64,000 nucleotides of DNA from Opitutales bacterium (lineage in GTDB: Bacteria; Verrucomicrobiota; Verrucomicrobiia; Opitutales; JABSRG01): positions 1 to 64,000 of the forward strand of contig JANQKZ010000033.1 in NCBI GenBank assembly GCA_028280845.1. Direction: 5' to 3'. A program made the position numbers and the translations under genes. Shown piece after piece: positions 1 to 8,601 of the stretch (its first letter is position 1; every line of letters starts with the position of its first letter). A model generated the notes under the pieces. That model was not told where the DNA came from and made no database searches. It saw only the letters and a list, made by a program, of their open reading frames with translations.

Positions 1-23
1 TAAATGGTTCTACACGAACAACT

Positions 24-139
24 TGTGAGTAAGACGTGGATAACCCGTAACGCAATGTGAATAACTCTGTAACCTCCTCGTTACCAACACCTCTCCCAAC
101 ACACTTTTTCCTCCATCTCCTCCCACGCCTTGTGAATAA
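24..139. other. DnaA-box cluster (possible oriC or DnaA-controlled promoter)
   Basis: Four 9-mers in the same orientation resemble the DnaA box TTATNCACA. Read on the minus strand they are TTACTCACA (24-32), TTATCCACG (35-43), TTATTCACA (56-64) and TTATTCACA (131-139). The last two fit TTWTNCACA fully; the others have one or two deviations. The first three start 11 and 21 bases apart, close to whole helical turns. A T/A-rich stretch follows at about 151-168, as expected for an unwinding element. No dnaA, dnaN or gidA gene is visible, but the window edge is only 24 bases away. It could be a chromosomal origin or a DnaA-responsive promoter. Confidence 0.45.
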
Positions 140-250
140 CTTTTTCTCCACGCATTTTTTTTTTAAAAGTTGCTCCTTGGCCGCCCCTATCTGCCACCAA
201 CTTGAACTCCCAGACCCTGCTCAGTTCACATTTCACATTCCACCCTTCAC

Positions 251-299
251 GTTTCCCGTTTCTCGTTTCTCGTTTCCCGTTGGCCGTTTCTCGTTTCAA
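251..299. repeat. 7-bp tandem repeat, GTTTCYC x7
   Basis: Seven successive heptamers read GTTTCCC, GTTTCTC, GTTTCTC, GTTTCCC, GTTGGCC, GTTTCTC, GTTTCAA. The preceding bases (about 226-250) continue with looser TTTCACATTTC-like words. The array overlaps the stop codon of the adjacent reverse-strand reductase gene (TGA at 296-298). Bases 1-295 hold no convincing gene: the short open frames there are low-complexity and unlike the neighbouring genes. Confidence 0.7.
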
Positions 300-1276
300 T
301 AGGGCCCACGAACAGTTGGATCTATCTCGTGGGAATAGAGCTCGTAGAGGGCCCGGTGTAATTCCGGAGATATGGGAGGCAGGTAGGAGGCCGCGGCATT
401 GGCTTTGACCTGGTCGGGGCGCTTTCCACCTGGAATGACGACGCTGACCTCTGGAAAGTCGAGGATCCACCGCAAGGCAAGCTGGCTAAGGGGTTCATGG
501 CGCCCATGTTGTTTTAGCAGGTCTTGTATCTTGTGCGCAAAGTCGATCCCCAGGTCAAAGGGAACTCCGGCAAAGGTCTCTCCCACATTGAAAAACTCTC
601 CGTTTGCATTGAACCCTCGGTGATCGCCTTGCTCAAAAGTATGGTCTTTGTGAAATTTCCCCGTAAGGACACCACTGGCAAGCGGGACACGGGCAATGAT
701 AGCAACGACCCGATTATTCAATTCCGGAAAAAGATCAGTGATCAGTCGTTGACGAAACAGGTTAAAGATCACCTGAAGGGCATCGCAATTCGAGTTCTCA
801 ATGGTGAAGATCGCTTCCTCAATTGTTTCCACGCTCGCGCCAGTGAAGCGAACCAAGCCATTTGCCCGCAAACGCTCCATGTTTTCAAACAGGTGACCGG
901 CTTGAAGTCGGTCAAAAGCTTCGCAGTGCAGTTGGATAAGATCGAGCGCGTCTACCCCCAGGCGCCGGACCTGTTCCTTGGCCAAGGCTTCCATCTGTTC
1001 GTAGGAATCGTCATAGGCCATACGCTTTAACTTGGTAGCCACGGTAATCTTCTTATCGGTCTGTTTGATGGCCTCGGCAATCAGGCGTTCCGAACGCCCA
1101 TCACCGTAGACGTGAGCCGTATCCAGGAAATCGATACCGTTTTCAAAGCACGCTAAAAGGGTGTCAATTGCCTCTGATTCCGGGACATCGTTTCCCCATG
1201 CTCCTCCGATGGCCCAGGCACCAAATCCAATTTCCCCTACCTCTAAACCAGTCAAACCAAATGGGCGTGTATTCAT
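296..1276 (-). CDS. Aldo/keto reductase
   Basis: A 326-residue NAD(P)H-dependent aldo/keto reductase, probably cytosolic, reducing aldehydes or ketones; the substrate cannot be read from sequence. The N-terminus MNTRPFGLTGLEVGEIGFG is typical of the family. The catalytic tetrad is recognisable: Asp and Tyr in 'FLDTAHVYGDG' (about residues 50-60), Lys in 'VATKLKR' (about 80) and His in 'LIQLHCE' (about 118). The C-terminal cofactor segment 'VVIPGGKRPDQV' is present. Length is normal for the soluble sugar-ketone-reductase-like branch. The stop overlaps a heptamer repeat array. The gene lies 81 bases downstream of ruvX on the same strand, so co-transcription is possible. Confidence 0.9.
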   Translation of the reverse strand: MNTRPFGLTGLEVGEIGFGAWAIGGAWGNDVPESEAIDTLLACFENGIDFLDTAHVYGDGRSERLIAEAIKQTDKKITVATKLKRMAYDDSYEQMEALAKEQVRRLGVDALDLIQLHCEAFDRLQAGHLFENMERLRANGLVRFTGASVETIEEAIFTIENSNCDALQVIFNLFRQRLITDLFPELNNRVVAIIARVPLASGVLTGKFHKDHTFEQGDHRGFNANGEFFNVGETFAGVPFDLGIDFAHKIQDLLKQHGRHEPLSQLALRWILDFPEVSVVIPGGKRPDQVKANAAASYLPPISPELHRALYELYSHEIDPTVRGPY

Positions 1277-1357
1277 AATTCACATCATAGACCCGGTCCC
1301 ATACAAGACAAGCTCCTACAAGGCTAGCGGCTATCGCTTTTCGCCCCCCTCAAGCTC

Positions 1358-1810
1358 TCATCTCAAATCGAGGTCATCCTCTGGATCAGGGAGAAGGGGT
1401 GGACCCAATTGTTGCTCGAGGAAATCCTGTAAAATCAAGGCAGCAGCCCGGGAATCCAGTTCACCGGATTTTCGCTCAGCCTTGAGCTTAAGCTCCCGCA
1501 TCTGTCCTTCGGCCACTTGACTGGACAGGCGTTCATCGACCCGGTAAATGGGCAGGCCGAAGCGAGGTTCAATCTCAGAGATAAAGGCGTCCACCTCCTT
1601 AGCTTTAAAGCCAACACTGCCATTCATGTTAAGCGGGTAACCCACCACGATCGCTTCGACCCGGCGTTCATGAACCACTTTTTCGATCTGGGCAAGACGT
1701 TCCCTTTTCTTGGCCTGGATGGCTGCAGGGAGAGGGGTGGCCACTCCCAGGGCATCCCCAAAAGCAAGGCCAATACGCTTTTCTCCCCAGTCGATACCCA
1801 GGACATTCAT
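1358..1810 (-). CDS. ruvX: Putative pre-16S rRNA nuclease / Holliday junction resolvase-like RuvX (YqgF)
   Basis: 150 residues with an RNase H-like fold of the YqgF/RuvX family, which acts in 16S rRNA 5' end maturation and is often named Holliday junction resolvase. The N-terminal strand 'GIDWGEKRIGLAFGD' carries the first catalytic Asp, 'VDERLSSQVAE' matches the family DERL motif, and 'DSRAAALILQDFLE' carries the last acidic residue. The last residues are acidic (PEDDLDL), a variable tail. The ATG at 1810 gives the family-standard MNVLGIDWG start. It sits between manC and the aldo/keto reductase, all on the reverse strand. Confidence 0.92.
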   Translation of the reverse strand: MNVLGIDWGEKRIGLAFGDALGVATPLPAAIQAKKRERLAQIEKVVHERRVEAIVVGYPLNMNGSVGFKAKEVDAFISEIEPRFGLPIYRVDERLSSQVAEGQMRELKLKAERKSGELDSRAAALILQDFLEQQLGPPLLPDPEDDLDLR

Positions 1811-1941
1811 ACTTCCAATCCTAGGATCAGAAGTGTCTGATGTCTAGATCGGGTTGCAGGGCGATAACCTCCGGAATAGAGCCCCCCGGCCCCGAGAAAA
1901 CCAGGGGCCCACAGCTGCTTTCCGCAGAACTCGCCGGAAAC

Positions 1942-3027
1942 TCACATGAGCTCGGGGTGTTCAGCGCCGATTTCTTTGACGAGGGCCTTCAAATTCTGAG
2001 CCTGGTCTTTATGGCAAACCAGAGTCGCATCGGAGGTGTGCACTACAATCAGATCCTCTACACCGAGCAAGGCCGTGATATGTCCGTCCGGAGAAACCAC
2101 AATGTTGCCGGCGCTGCCTTTCAGATAGGTGCTCCCCTTGATCGTGTTGCCGGCCTCATCCTTTTGTTCGTGGCGGGAGATGGCCGGCCATTCGCCCACA
2201 TCGTCCCAATCAAACCGGGATTGGATAACTACAACATTGTCCGCCTTTTCCATTATGGCGAAGTCCACCGAAATCTTTTCCATTTCAGGGTAATGCCTCG
2301 CCATGGCGGCATCGAGAGTAACTCCCGCATCCAAATCCGAATTCAGGGCAGACAGGGACTGGGCAAGGCCTGGAGCATGGGCGGCTAACGCTGCATTCAC
2401 CGAGGCAACCGACCAGACAAACATACCCGCATTCCAGAAGAACTCCCCGCTGTCTACATATCCCTGGGCCGTTTCCAGGTTTGGTTTTTCCTTGAATTGG
2501 TGAACGGCTCGGACCGCCAACCCCTTACTTTCCCCTATGGCTTCCCCGGAGTGGATATACCCGTAGCCCGTTGCCGCAAAAGTTGGGGTGATTCCAATCG
2601 TTACCAGAACCGGCTCGGTCGCAGCGGCCTCAAATGCACTGTCCAGAACCGATTGAAACCCCTTGGAATCATGAATCACATGATCAGCCGGGAGAATGGC
2701 GAAAACCGCATCTGGATCTTTCCGGCCCACAAGTAAAGCCCCCAGGCCGACCGCTGGTGCCGTGTCTCGACCCATAGGCTCACCAATAATGTTTTCCTTT
2801 GGTAATTGGGGACATACCTCCGCTACGGCTTCCATCTGTTCCAGATTGGTAACCACAATAATATTCTCGACAGGCACGAGACCGCCTAACCGCCCAACCG
2901 TCTGAGCCAGCATCGGGGTTTCTCCCACAATGGGAAGTAATTGCTTCGGCCGCTTTAAACGGCTCGAGGGCCAGAATCGTTCACCACGGCCTCCAGCCAT
3001 GATTACAATATATCGAGAGTTGGACAT
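1942..3027 (-). CDS. manC: Mannose-1-phosphate guanylyltransferase
   Basis: About 361 residues, making GDP-mannose from mannose-1-phosphate and GTP for cell-surface polysaccharides. The nucleotidyltransferase signature 'MAGGRGERFWPSSR' is at the N-terminus, followed by 'PKQLLPIVG' and the sugar-binding segment 'FFWNAGMFVW' near residue 200. The protein ends near the left-handed helix region, so there is no phosphomannose isomerase domain; this is the monofunctional short type. I place the start at the ATG at 3027 (MSNSRYIVIMAGG). An upstream in-frame ATG at 3069 would add 14 residues encoded by a direct-repeat tract. Mannose activation fits the mannan-directed GH130 genes further right, though it is not clustered with them. 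Confidence 0.92.
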   Translation of the reverse strand: MSNSRYIVIMAGGRGERFWPSSRLKRPKQLLPIVGETPMLAQTVGRLGGLVPVENIIVVTNLEQMEAVAEVCPQLPKENIIGEPMGRDTAPAVGLGALLVGRKDPDAVFAILPADHVIHDSKGFQSVLDSAFEAAATEPVLVTIGITPTFAATGYGYIHSGEAIGESKGLAVRAVHQFKEKPNLETAQGYVDSGEFFWNAGMFVWSVASVNAALAAHAPGLAQSLSALNSDLDAGVTLDAAMARHYPEMEKISVDFAIMEKADNVVVIQSRFDWDDVGEWPAISRHEQKDEAGNTIKGSTYLKGSAGNIVVSPDGHITALLGVEDLIVVHTSDATLVCHKDQAQNLKALVKEIGAEHPELM

Positions 3028-3033
3028 GGGGTT

Positions 3034-3064
3034 AGATTCAAGATTGCGGATAGAAGATTCAAGA
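3034..3064. repeat. Short direct repeat upstream of manC
   Basis: The 10-mer AGATTCAAGA occurs at 3034-3043 and 3055-3064, exactly 21 bases apart, with related words between and after (AAGATTG, AAGAATCAATC). It lies in the divergent space between manC and moeB. It could be a protein-binding pair two helical turns apart or the same kind of low-complexity intergenic word repeat seen at 226-299. Confidence 0.45.
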
Positions 3065-3156
3065 ATCAATCAAACCATATTGTATATTGTGGATTATGAA
3101 TGTGATATGGGTGGAGAGTATTGCCCACCAGGCACTCCTGTTTCATAATTGTACCC

Positions 3157-4335
3157 ATGCTTGAAGATTCCCGAAGAGCTTCACTTTCCCCCGATGAGTT
3201 TGCTCGGTTCAGCCGACATATCATCCTCCCTGGAATTGGGCAGGAAGGCCAGGAACGATTAAAGGGGTCCCGCGTACTCATCATTGGCCTGGGCGGCTTA
3301 GGCAGCCCGGCTTCCCTGTATTTAGCCGCCGCCGGAGTCGGGACCTTGGGATTGGCGGACTTTGACTCCGTTGAAGTTCACAATTTACAACGGCAGGTAA
3401 TTCACGACACCCCCTCGGTCGGTCGAAAAAAAATTGAGAGTGCCACCAATCGGTTGTCATCCCTGTATCCGGAAATAGAGATAGTAGCCTTGAAGGAGGG
3501 GATCACGCCTGGGAACGCGGTCTCCATCTTGCAGGATTATGACGTCATCGTGGATGGATCCGACAATTTCGGAACACGCTACCTCGTCAACGATGCCGCT
3601 TTTTTTGCCAAGCGGCCTCTGGTGTATGGCAGTGTTTTTCAGTTTGAGGGGCAGGTCTCCGTATTTGATCCGAGCAACGGGGCGCCGTGCTACCGCTGCC
3701 TCTTTCCCCATCCTCCCGAGCCCGGGGCGGTCCCAAATTGCGCGGAGGCCGGGGTATTTGGTGCTCTCTGTGGAACCATTGGCAGTTTGCAGGCCATGGA
3801 GGCCGTCAAGTGGATCACGGGTGCCGGGGAACCACATACCGGTAAGCTCCTCGTCTTGGATTCCCTGACTATGCAGTTTCGTTCCATCCGCTTAAAGAAA
3901 GACCCCAGTTGCCCCCTCTGCGGGAATTCTCCAACAATCAACCAGATTGAAGCCTCGCGTTATGAAGACATCACCTGCGAGGTTGACTCCTCCCCAGGCC
4001 CAACCATGTCCAGCGACCTTCTCCTAGAGATGCCTCCCTCCGAAGCAAACCAACGCTTTGAGTCAGACTCGGTCTACATCCTCGACGTCCGTGAACCCTA
4101 TGAGTGGGAAATTTGCCACATAGCAGGTAGTCTGCGGATATCCCTTGGGAACATCCCACATCAGGCCGATTCCCTTCCCAAAGACAAACCCATCCTCACC
4201 CTATGCCATCATGGCATGCGGAGCGAACGAGCAGCCATGTTTCTCCGGCAGATAGGATTTGAGGCGGTATCCAATATTTCCGGAGGGATTCACCAATGGG
4301 CTGAGGACGTGGATCCTTCCATGCGAAGATATTGA
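3157..4335 (+). CDS. moeB: MoeB/ThiF-type adenylyltransferase with C-terminal rhodanese domain
   Basis: About 392 residues. The N-terminal E1-like domain (about residues 15-250) activates the C-terminal glycine of a small sulfur-carrier protein (MoaD or ThiS type). It shows the nucleotide loop 'IGLGGLGSPASLYLAAAG', 'DFDSVEVHNLQRQ', the catalytic-Cys region 'VPNCAEAGVFG' and zinc-type CxxC pairs (CYRC, CPLC). The C-terminal rhodanese domain (about 290-390) has 'ILDVREPYEWEICHI' and the active-site loop 'CHHGMRS', so it can supply persulfide sulfur. This fusion is common in molybdopterin and thiamine sulfur transfer; the partner is not in the window. I start at the ATG at 3157; a TTG 36 bases upstream is less likely. 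Confidence 0.9.
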   Translation: MLEDSRRASLSPDEFARFSRHIILPGIGQEGQERLKGSRVLIIGLGGLGSPASLYLAAAGVGTLGLADFDSVEVHNLQRQVIHDTPSVGRKKIESATNRLSSLYPEIEIVALKEGITPGNAVSILQDYDVIVDGSDNFGTRYLVNDAAFFAKRPLVYGSVFQFEGQVSVFDPSNGAPCYRCLFPHPPEPGAVPNCAEAGVFGALCGTIGSLQAMEAVKWITGAGEPHTGKLLVLDSLTMQFRSIRLKKDPSCPLCGNSPTINQIEASRYEDITCEVDSSPGPTMSSDLLLEMPPSEANQRFESDSVYILDVREPYEWEICHIAGSLRISLGNIPHQADSLPKDKPILTLCHHGMRSERAAMFLRQIGFEAVSNISGGIHQWAEDVDPSMRRY

Positions 4336-4389
4336 GCAGGGCTGGATCACGCCGGCCAGCCGCTTAAATCCCGAACTCGTTTTATTGGT

Positions 4390-5175
4390 ATGACCCCAGC
4401 CTTTTCAGCCGAGAAACCGACACCCACCCTTCTGAAACGATTCAAGGCAACGGTCGCTTACGACGGAACCGATTTCGAGGGCTGGCAAAGCCAAACCAAC
4501 AAAAACACCATTCAGGACATCCTGGAGCGGCGGTTGGCGTTCATTCTGGAAAAACCCACCCGGATCTATGGCAGTGGTCGAACGGACAGCGGCGTACACG
4601 CCCGTGGACAGGTATTTCACTTTGAAGGGGAATGGAATCATCCCCCACTGTATCTTCAGCGAGCCTTTGCCAGTAATGTTCCTGACACCATCCAGGTCCT
4701 TTCCGTTGAAGTGGTGGATTCCTCCTTCGACGCACGGAAGAGTGCCACAGGCAAACGCTACATCTATTATATAACTGAAGGTTGCGCCTCGCCCTTTGAC
4801 TTACGGTTTTGCCACTCGCTTGGCCATGTGAAGCTTGATGTGGAACGGATGCAGGCGGGCGCTTTGCACTTGATTGGAAAACATGATTTTACTGCCTTTT
4901 CCGGAACCCGCCCCCGACACCAGGATCCGAACCCGATTAAAGAATTGCGAAAGTTAACTATCACCCGAAACGGGCCAAAGGTAGAAATCCTGACTGAAGG
5001 AAGCGGTTATATGTATAAAATGGTTCGCTCCCTGGCGGGGGCTTTGATCGACGTAGGAAAGGGTAAGCTTCCGCCAGATGAGTTGAAGGCCATCCTCGAA
5101 AGCAAAGTCCGGACCGCCCTGGTACCGACCGCCCCTGCCAAAGGCCTGTTTCTCGACCACGTCTTTTATGATTAA
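4390..5175 (+). CDS. truA: tRNA pseudouridine synthase A
   Basis: 261 residues. TruA isomerises uridines 38-40 in the anticodon stem-loop of tRNAs. The catalytic Asp is in 'YGSGRTDSGVHARGQ' (about residues 58-72), and the N-terminal fold strand 'ATVAYDGTDFEGWQ' and the later 'HDFTAFSGTR' and 'GSGYMYKMVRSLAGALIDVG' are all present. The N-terminal 15 or so residues before 'KRFKATVAYDG' are a non-conserved extension, so a later start is possible, though no better-placed ATG is seen. It follows moeB by 54 bases and precedes a ComF gene by 43, so the three may be transcribed together. Confidence 0.95.
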   Translation: MTPAFSAEKPTPTLLKRFKATVAYDGTDFEGWQSQTNKNTIQDILERRLAFILEKPTRIYGSGRTDSGVHARGQVFHFEGEWNHPPLYLQRAFASNVPDTIQVLSVEVVDSSFDARKSATGKRYIYYITEGCASPFDLRFCHSLGHVKLDVERMQAGALHLIGKHDFTAFSGTRPRHQDPNPIKELRKLTITRNGPKVEILTEGSGYMYKMVRSLAGALIDVGKGKLPPDELKAILESKVRTALVPTAPAKGLFLDHVFYD

Positions 5176-5218
5176 CCTGAACTCGACCAACGCCTCCGGA
5201 TTGGTTTAGAGTAAACTT

Positions 5219-5965
5219 ATGGAGGATAGATTAAAGGTGTCGACGACGTTGAGGACATGCCCCCTTTGGGATCTTCCTTTTCCCAAAGAATCCTTTATTA
5301 GCGGAAAACCTGTCCCCGAAAATAGTCCTTATCGATACCTCACCCAAGATGATGCACGTCAAATCATCCTGGCCAAACCACCCCATTGTCACACATGTGG
5401 GCACCCGTTTTGGGGAGATGCCGCGGAGGACCAACAATGCCCGCATTGCGTCGAGTTGAAACCTGTGTTTGCCGAGGGTCGGACAGGAGCTCTCATGAAG
5501 GGGCCGGCACGGGATATGATCATCGATTTGAAATACCATAATGGCTTCCATGTGATCCCTGAATTGGTCGCCATGGCCGCCCAATGCCCGGGATATCTCG
5601 ATTTCCTGGATGGAGGTATCCTGGTCCCCGTCCCGCTACATTGGTTTCGCTTCGCCGGGCGAGGATATAACCAGAGCCAGAAACTTGCTCTTGCCCTCGC
5701 TGAAAGAGCGAACGGATGCCGGGTAAAGTCAATCCTGCGACGAACCCGCTATACCTCTACTCAGACAAAGCTCCAACGGAAACACCGCGTCAAAAATATG
5801 GAAGGCGCCTTTCAGGTGAAACGAAACCATGGATTGTCCCCCCACGACCGAATCATCCTGATTGATGACGTATTCACCACCGGCTCCACCTTGAACAGTT
5901 GCGCCAAGGCTCTCCTACAGAAAGGGTTTCAGCATATTGATGTCGCCACGCTATGCCATGGCTGA
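5219..5965 (+). CDS. ComF family phosphoribosyltransferase-like protein
   Basis: 248 residues of the ComF/GntX family, cytosolic proteins linked to DNA uptake or, in others, of unknown role. A zinc-binding segment 'CHTCGHPF...CPHC' lies at about residues 59-80. The C-terminal half is a type I phosphoribosyltransferase fold with the PRPP loop 'RIILIDDVFTTGSTLNSC' (about 210-228) and the family segments 'VPVPLHWFRFAGRGYNQS' and 'RTRYTSTQTKLQRKHR'. The first 35 or so residues are not conserved and the true start may lie downstream of the ATG at 5219. No other competence genes are nearby, so a role in DNA uptake is not established. Confidence 0.85.
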   Translation: MEDRLKVSTTLRTCPLWDLPFPKESFISGKPVPENSPYRYLTQDDARQIILAKPPHCHTCGHPFWGDAAEDQQCPHCVELKPVFAEGRTGALMKGPARDMIIDLKYHNGFHVIPELVAMAAQCPGYLDFLDGGILVPVPLHWFRFAGRGYNQSQKLALALAERANGCRVKSILRRTRYTSTQTKLQRKHRVKNMEGAFQVKRNHGLSPHDRIILIDDVFTTGSTLNSCAKALLQKGFQHIDVATLCHG

Positions 5966-6112
5966 TCGGACAGCCACGAGGAATCTGTATCCAGTAACCG
6001 CCCGGAGACCCCCTACTCCGGACTGAAAAAAGGAGAGCAGGACTCCCGTTTCGCCCACTCATTTCAGAAAGGGTGAAACTGTTGAATAAGGAAAAAGCAA
6101 GCACCTCCCACC

Positions 6113-7873
6113 TCAATCCGCATATTCCGGAATCAAGTCCTGCTGATGCGCCCAGAGGTCGGCATAATGTCCGCCCGACGCAATAAGGGTATCATGATTC
6201 CCCTCCTCGATGATACGCCCTTTTTCCAGCACGATGATCTGGTTGGCGCGACGCACCGTGGACAGCCGGTGAGCAATAATCAACACCGTTCGATCTTTCA
6301 TCAAGGTATCCAGGGCAGACTGAATCAGTTTTTCAGTAATCGTGTCTACACTTGACGTCGCTTCGTCCAGGATGACAACCGGCGGATTTTTCAGCAAGAC
6401 CCGGGCAATGGTCAGCCGTTGCTTTTCTCCCATGGAGAGCCGGATCCCACGCTCCCCGATCAAAGTATCCATCCCTTGAGGCAAGTGCTCGACGAAATCC
6501 CATGCGCAAGCCCCACGCAGGGCCTGAATGATATCCTCATCGGTCGCGTCCGGCTTGGCCAGCAACATGTTTTCTTTAACCGATGCATCGAAGAGGAAGG
6601 GATCCTGGGCCACCACCCCGATATGGGATCGTAGGGCCTGCAGGTCGACGCGTTTCACATCCATCCCGTTTAAGATGACCTGCCCCTCCGATGTGTCGTA
6701 GTACCGGAGAAGTAAATTCGCGATCGTGCTTTTTCCCGCTCCGGTATGCCCAACCAGGGCCGTGATCTGTCCGGGGTGGAGCGTTAGGTTCAAATCGTGC
6801 AAAACCTGTTTACGTTCTGCATAGGCAAATTCCACGTCCTTATACTGGGCTTTAATGATCCCCTCAGGGAAAGGCTGAGGATCTTCGCAGTTCTCAATCT
6901 CGACCGGGTGATCCAGAAGATCAAATACACGATCCCCGGACGCATTCCCCGTGCTGATCAGTTGAGTCATCTGGGCCAGAGTCCGAATGGGCTGTATGAT
7001 CATCTGGGAATAGATAATGAACATCGACAAATTCCCTACGGTAAATGTATCCGGATGAGAAAAGAGGAGATAGGTTCCATACCCAATCACTCCTAACAGG
7101 CCGATTTCAGAGGTAAGGCTAACCCCTGGACCGAACAGAGACCAGCGGTACATGGCTTTTAAGGTCCGCTCACGAAGGGTTTCTGCTTTCTCACCGAATC
7201 GTTCCTTTTCACGGTTCTGCAAACTGAAGCCCTGAATCAGCCGGTTCCCCTGGATATCTTCAACTAATAAACTGTTTAAATCCCCTGCCGCATCCCGGAC
7301 GCGACGCCAGTTCTTCCGGGTCGCTCGCGAGTGGTTGATGCTCAAGAACACCAGGATCGGAACGGGCAAGAATACCAGACCGGCCATGATGGGATTCTCC
7401 ATCAACATTAAAACCGTAACTCCGATAACCGACAAGAGGGATACAACCCCCTGCTCTGTCCCATCGAGGAGGGCACGTTCGACATCGTTGACGTCATCGA
7501 TAACTGTCGCGGCCACATCGCCACTTTTGCGTTGATCATAAAATCCGATAGGAAGATCCAGGAGCTTGCGGTGGAGATTGTGGCGCAGGTCGATCAATAC
7601 CTGTTGTTCTAATGTATTGTTCGCCCGGATACGTAGCGAGTTTAAGGCTTCCCTCGAGATAAACAACACCACTAGGACCAATAGCCCAATGTAGAGCAGA
7701 GACAGGTCCTCCCCCACGATGACGGAGTCAATAACCACCCCGATAGCTTTGGGGGCCAGAATCCCGAAAAGGGTCGACCCGGCGGCCAACAAGAGGGTTG
7801 TAATGAATAAACCCTTATACCTGAACAGGTATCCGGATACACGAACAATGGGACTCTCCTTAAAGCGTGTCAC
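6113..7873 (-). CDS. ABC exporter (fused transmembrane and ATPase domains, MsbA/BmrA-like)
   Basis: 586 residues, a half-transporter expected to work as an inner-membrane homodimer exporting lipid, drug or peptide. Residues 1-310 form six membrane helices. The ATPase domain shows Walker A 'GHTGAGKST', Q-loop 'VAQDPFLFD', the signature motif as 'LSMGEKQR' (usual form LSGGQ) and Walker B 'VVILDEATSSVD', with the switch His in 'IIAHRLSTV'. The Gly-Gly to Met-Gly change in the signature is mild and probably tolerated. It faces the DUF5069 gene divergently across an AT-rich spacer and converges with comF. Substrate is not predictable. Confidence 0.9.
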   Translation of the reverse strand: MTRFKESPIVRVSGYLFRYKGLFITTLLLAAGSTLFGILAPKAIGVVIDSVIVGEDLSLLYIGLLVLVVLFISREALNSLRIRANNTLEQQVLIDLRHNLHRKLLDLPIGFYDQRKSGDVAATVIDDVNDVERALLDGTEQGVVSLLSVIGVTVLMLMENPIMAGLVFLPVPILVFLSINHSRATRKNWRRVRDAAGDLNSLLVEDIQGNRLIQGFSLQNREKERFGEKAETLRERTLKAMYRWSLFGPGVSLTSEIGLLGVIGYGTYLLFSHPDTFTVGNLSMFIIYSQMIIQPIRTLAQMTQLISTGNASGDRVFDLLDHPVEIENCEDPQPFPEGIIKAQYKDVEFAYAERKQVLHDLNLTLHPGQITALVGHTGAGKSTIANLLLRYYDTSEGQVILNGMDVKRVDLQALRSHIGVVAQDPFLFDASVKENMLLAKPDATDEDIIQALRGACAWDFVEHLPQGMDTLIGERGIRLSMGEKQRLTIARVLLKNPPVVILDEATSSVDTITEKLIQSALDTLMKDRTVLIIAHRLSTVRRANQIIVLEKGRIIEEGNHDTLIASGGHYADLWAHQQDLIPEYAD

Positions 7874-7904
7874 AGTCGCTTACCATGACTCCAGGGCCAA
7901 GTCC

Positions 7905-7940
7905 TTGCAACTATATATAGATACTTTTCTATATATCACC
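7905..7940. promoter_or_regulatory. AT-rich divergent promoter region with repeated CTATATAT
   Basis: The spacer between the ABC exporter (start 7873, reverse) and the DUF5069 gene (start 7988, forward) contains CTATATATAG (7911-7920) followed 8 bases later by CTATATAT. It is by far the most AT-rich part of this gene-dense stretch. TTGCAA at 7905-7910 is 17 bases from TCTATA, a weak forward promoter fit. Assignment of -35 and -10 boxes to either gene is tentative. Confidence 0.35.
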
Positions 7941-7987
7941 TCCGATCCATCTTTTCCATTGCCATCGCGAGGGTTCCCGCGGAAAAC

Positions 7988-8509
7988 ATGCGGCTGATCA
8001 TGAATCCCGAACCCGAAGAGCAGCTTGGACCGACCGGAGTCATTTTGTATGAGCTTCCGTCTCCCTATGTCCCCCATCCGGCCACGGGATTACTCCACCT
8101 TCCGCGCTTTATCGCTAAAATTCGCTATGCCGCAAAAAACGGGGGCATGCCAAAAAGTTACCGCAAGAATTTCAAGCGTGGGTTTGATCGCTTCCTCTGT
8201 TCACACCTCGGCGTAGAGCCCGATCAGGTTGAGGAGCTTGTCAATACCTCCAAATCCGATGAAGAACTCAACCGCCGTCTGCTCGATTTATTTCCGGATG
8301 ACCTGCAGGTCAACAAGTGGAACCGGAAACTAGTCCAAATGGGGATGTCCGAGGAGGGGGGTAAATTTATCGAAAAAGCCCTAACCGAAATGGGGATACC
8401 CGAGCGCGTGAAAGACATCAAATGTGTCGCCGACATCATCGAAATCGATGAAGGCCGCATCCCCGGCTACAATCCCCTTGGGGGGCCAGCGGACCAGGCA
8501 CCAGAGTAG
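7988..8509 (+). CDS. DUF5069 domain protein
   Basis: 173 residues, soluble, no signal peptide or membrane helix. The segment 'LLHLPRFIAKIRYAAKNGGMP' followed by 'YRKNF...GFDRFLCSHLGV' is what I associate with DUF5069 proteins, common in Verrucomicrobia and of unknown function. The C-terminal half ('KWNRKLVQMGMSEEGGKF', 'DIIEIDEGRIPGYNPLGG') is also family-like. An alternative ATG at 8000 would drop four residues. The gene is 92 bases upstream of HPr on the same strand, but no functional link can be drawn. Confidence 0.7.
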   Translation: MRLIMNPEPEEQLGPTGVILYELPSPYVPHPATGLLHLPRFIAKIRYAAKNGGMPKSYRKNFKRGFDRFLCSHLGVEPDQVEELVNTSKSDEELNRRLLDLFPDDLQVNKWNRKLVQMGMSEEGGKFIEKALTEMGIPERVKDIKCVADIIEIDEGRIPGYNPLGGPADQAPE

Positions 8510-8601
8510 GGTTTCCCCTTGACGCTTTTTTCCCGTTCATTTTCCTGAGGGTTTGGATACCTGTTTCATCATTTTGAATCTATCCGCTCCTTAATTCGTT
8601 A

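Noticed and set aside
251-299. Possible CRISPR array
   Set aside because: The repeat unit is only seven bases with no spacers and no cas genes are in the window.
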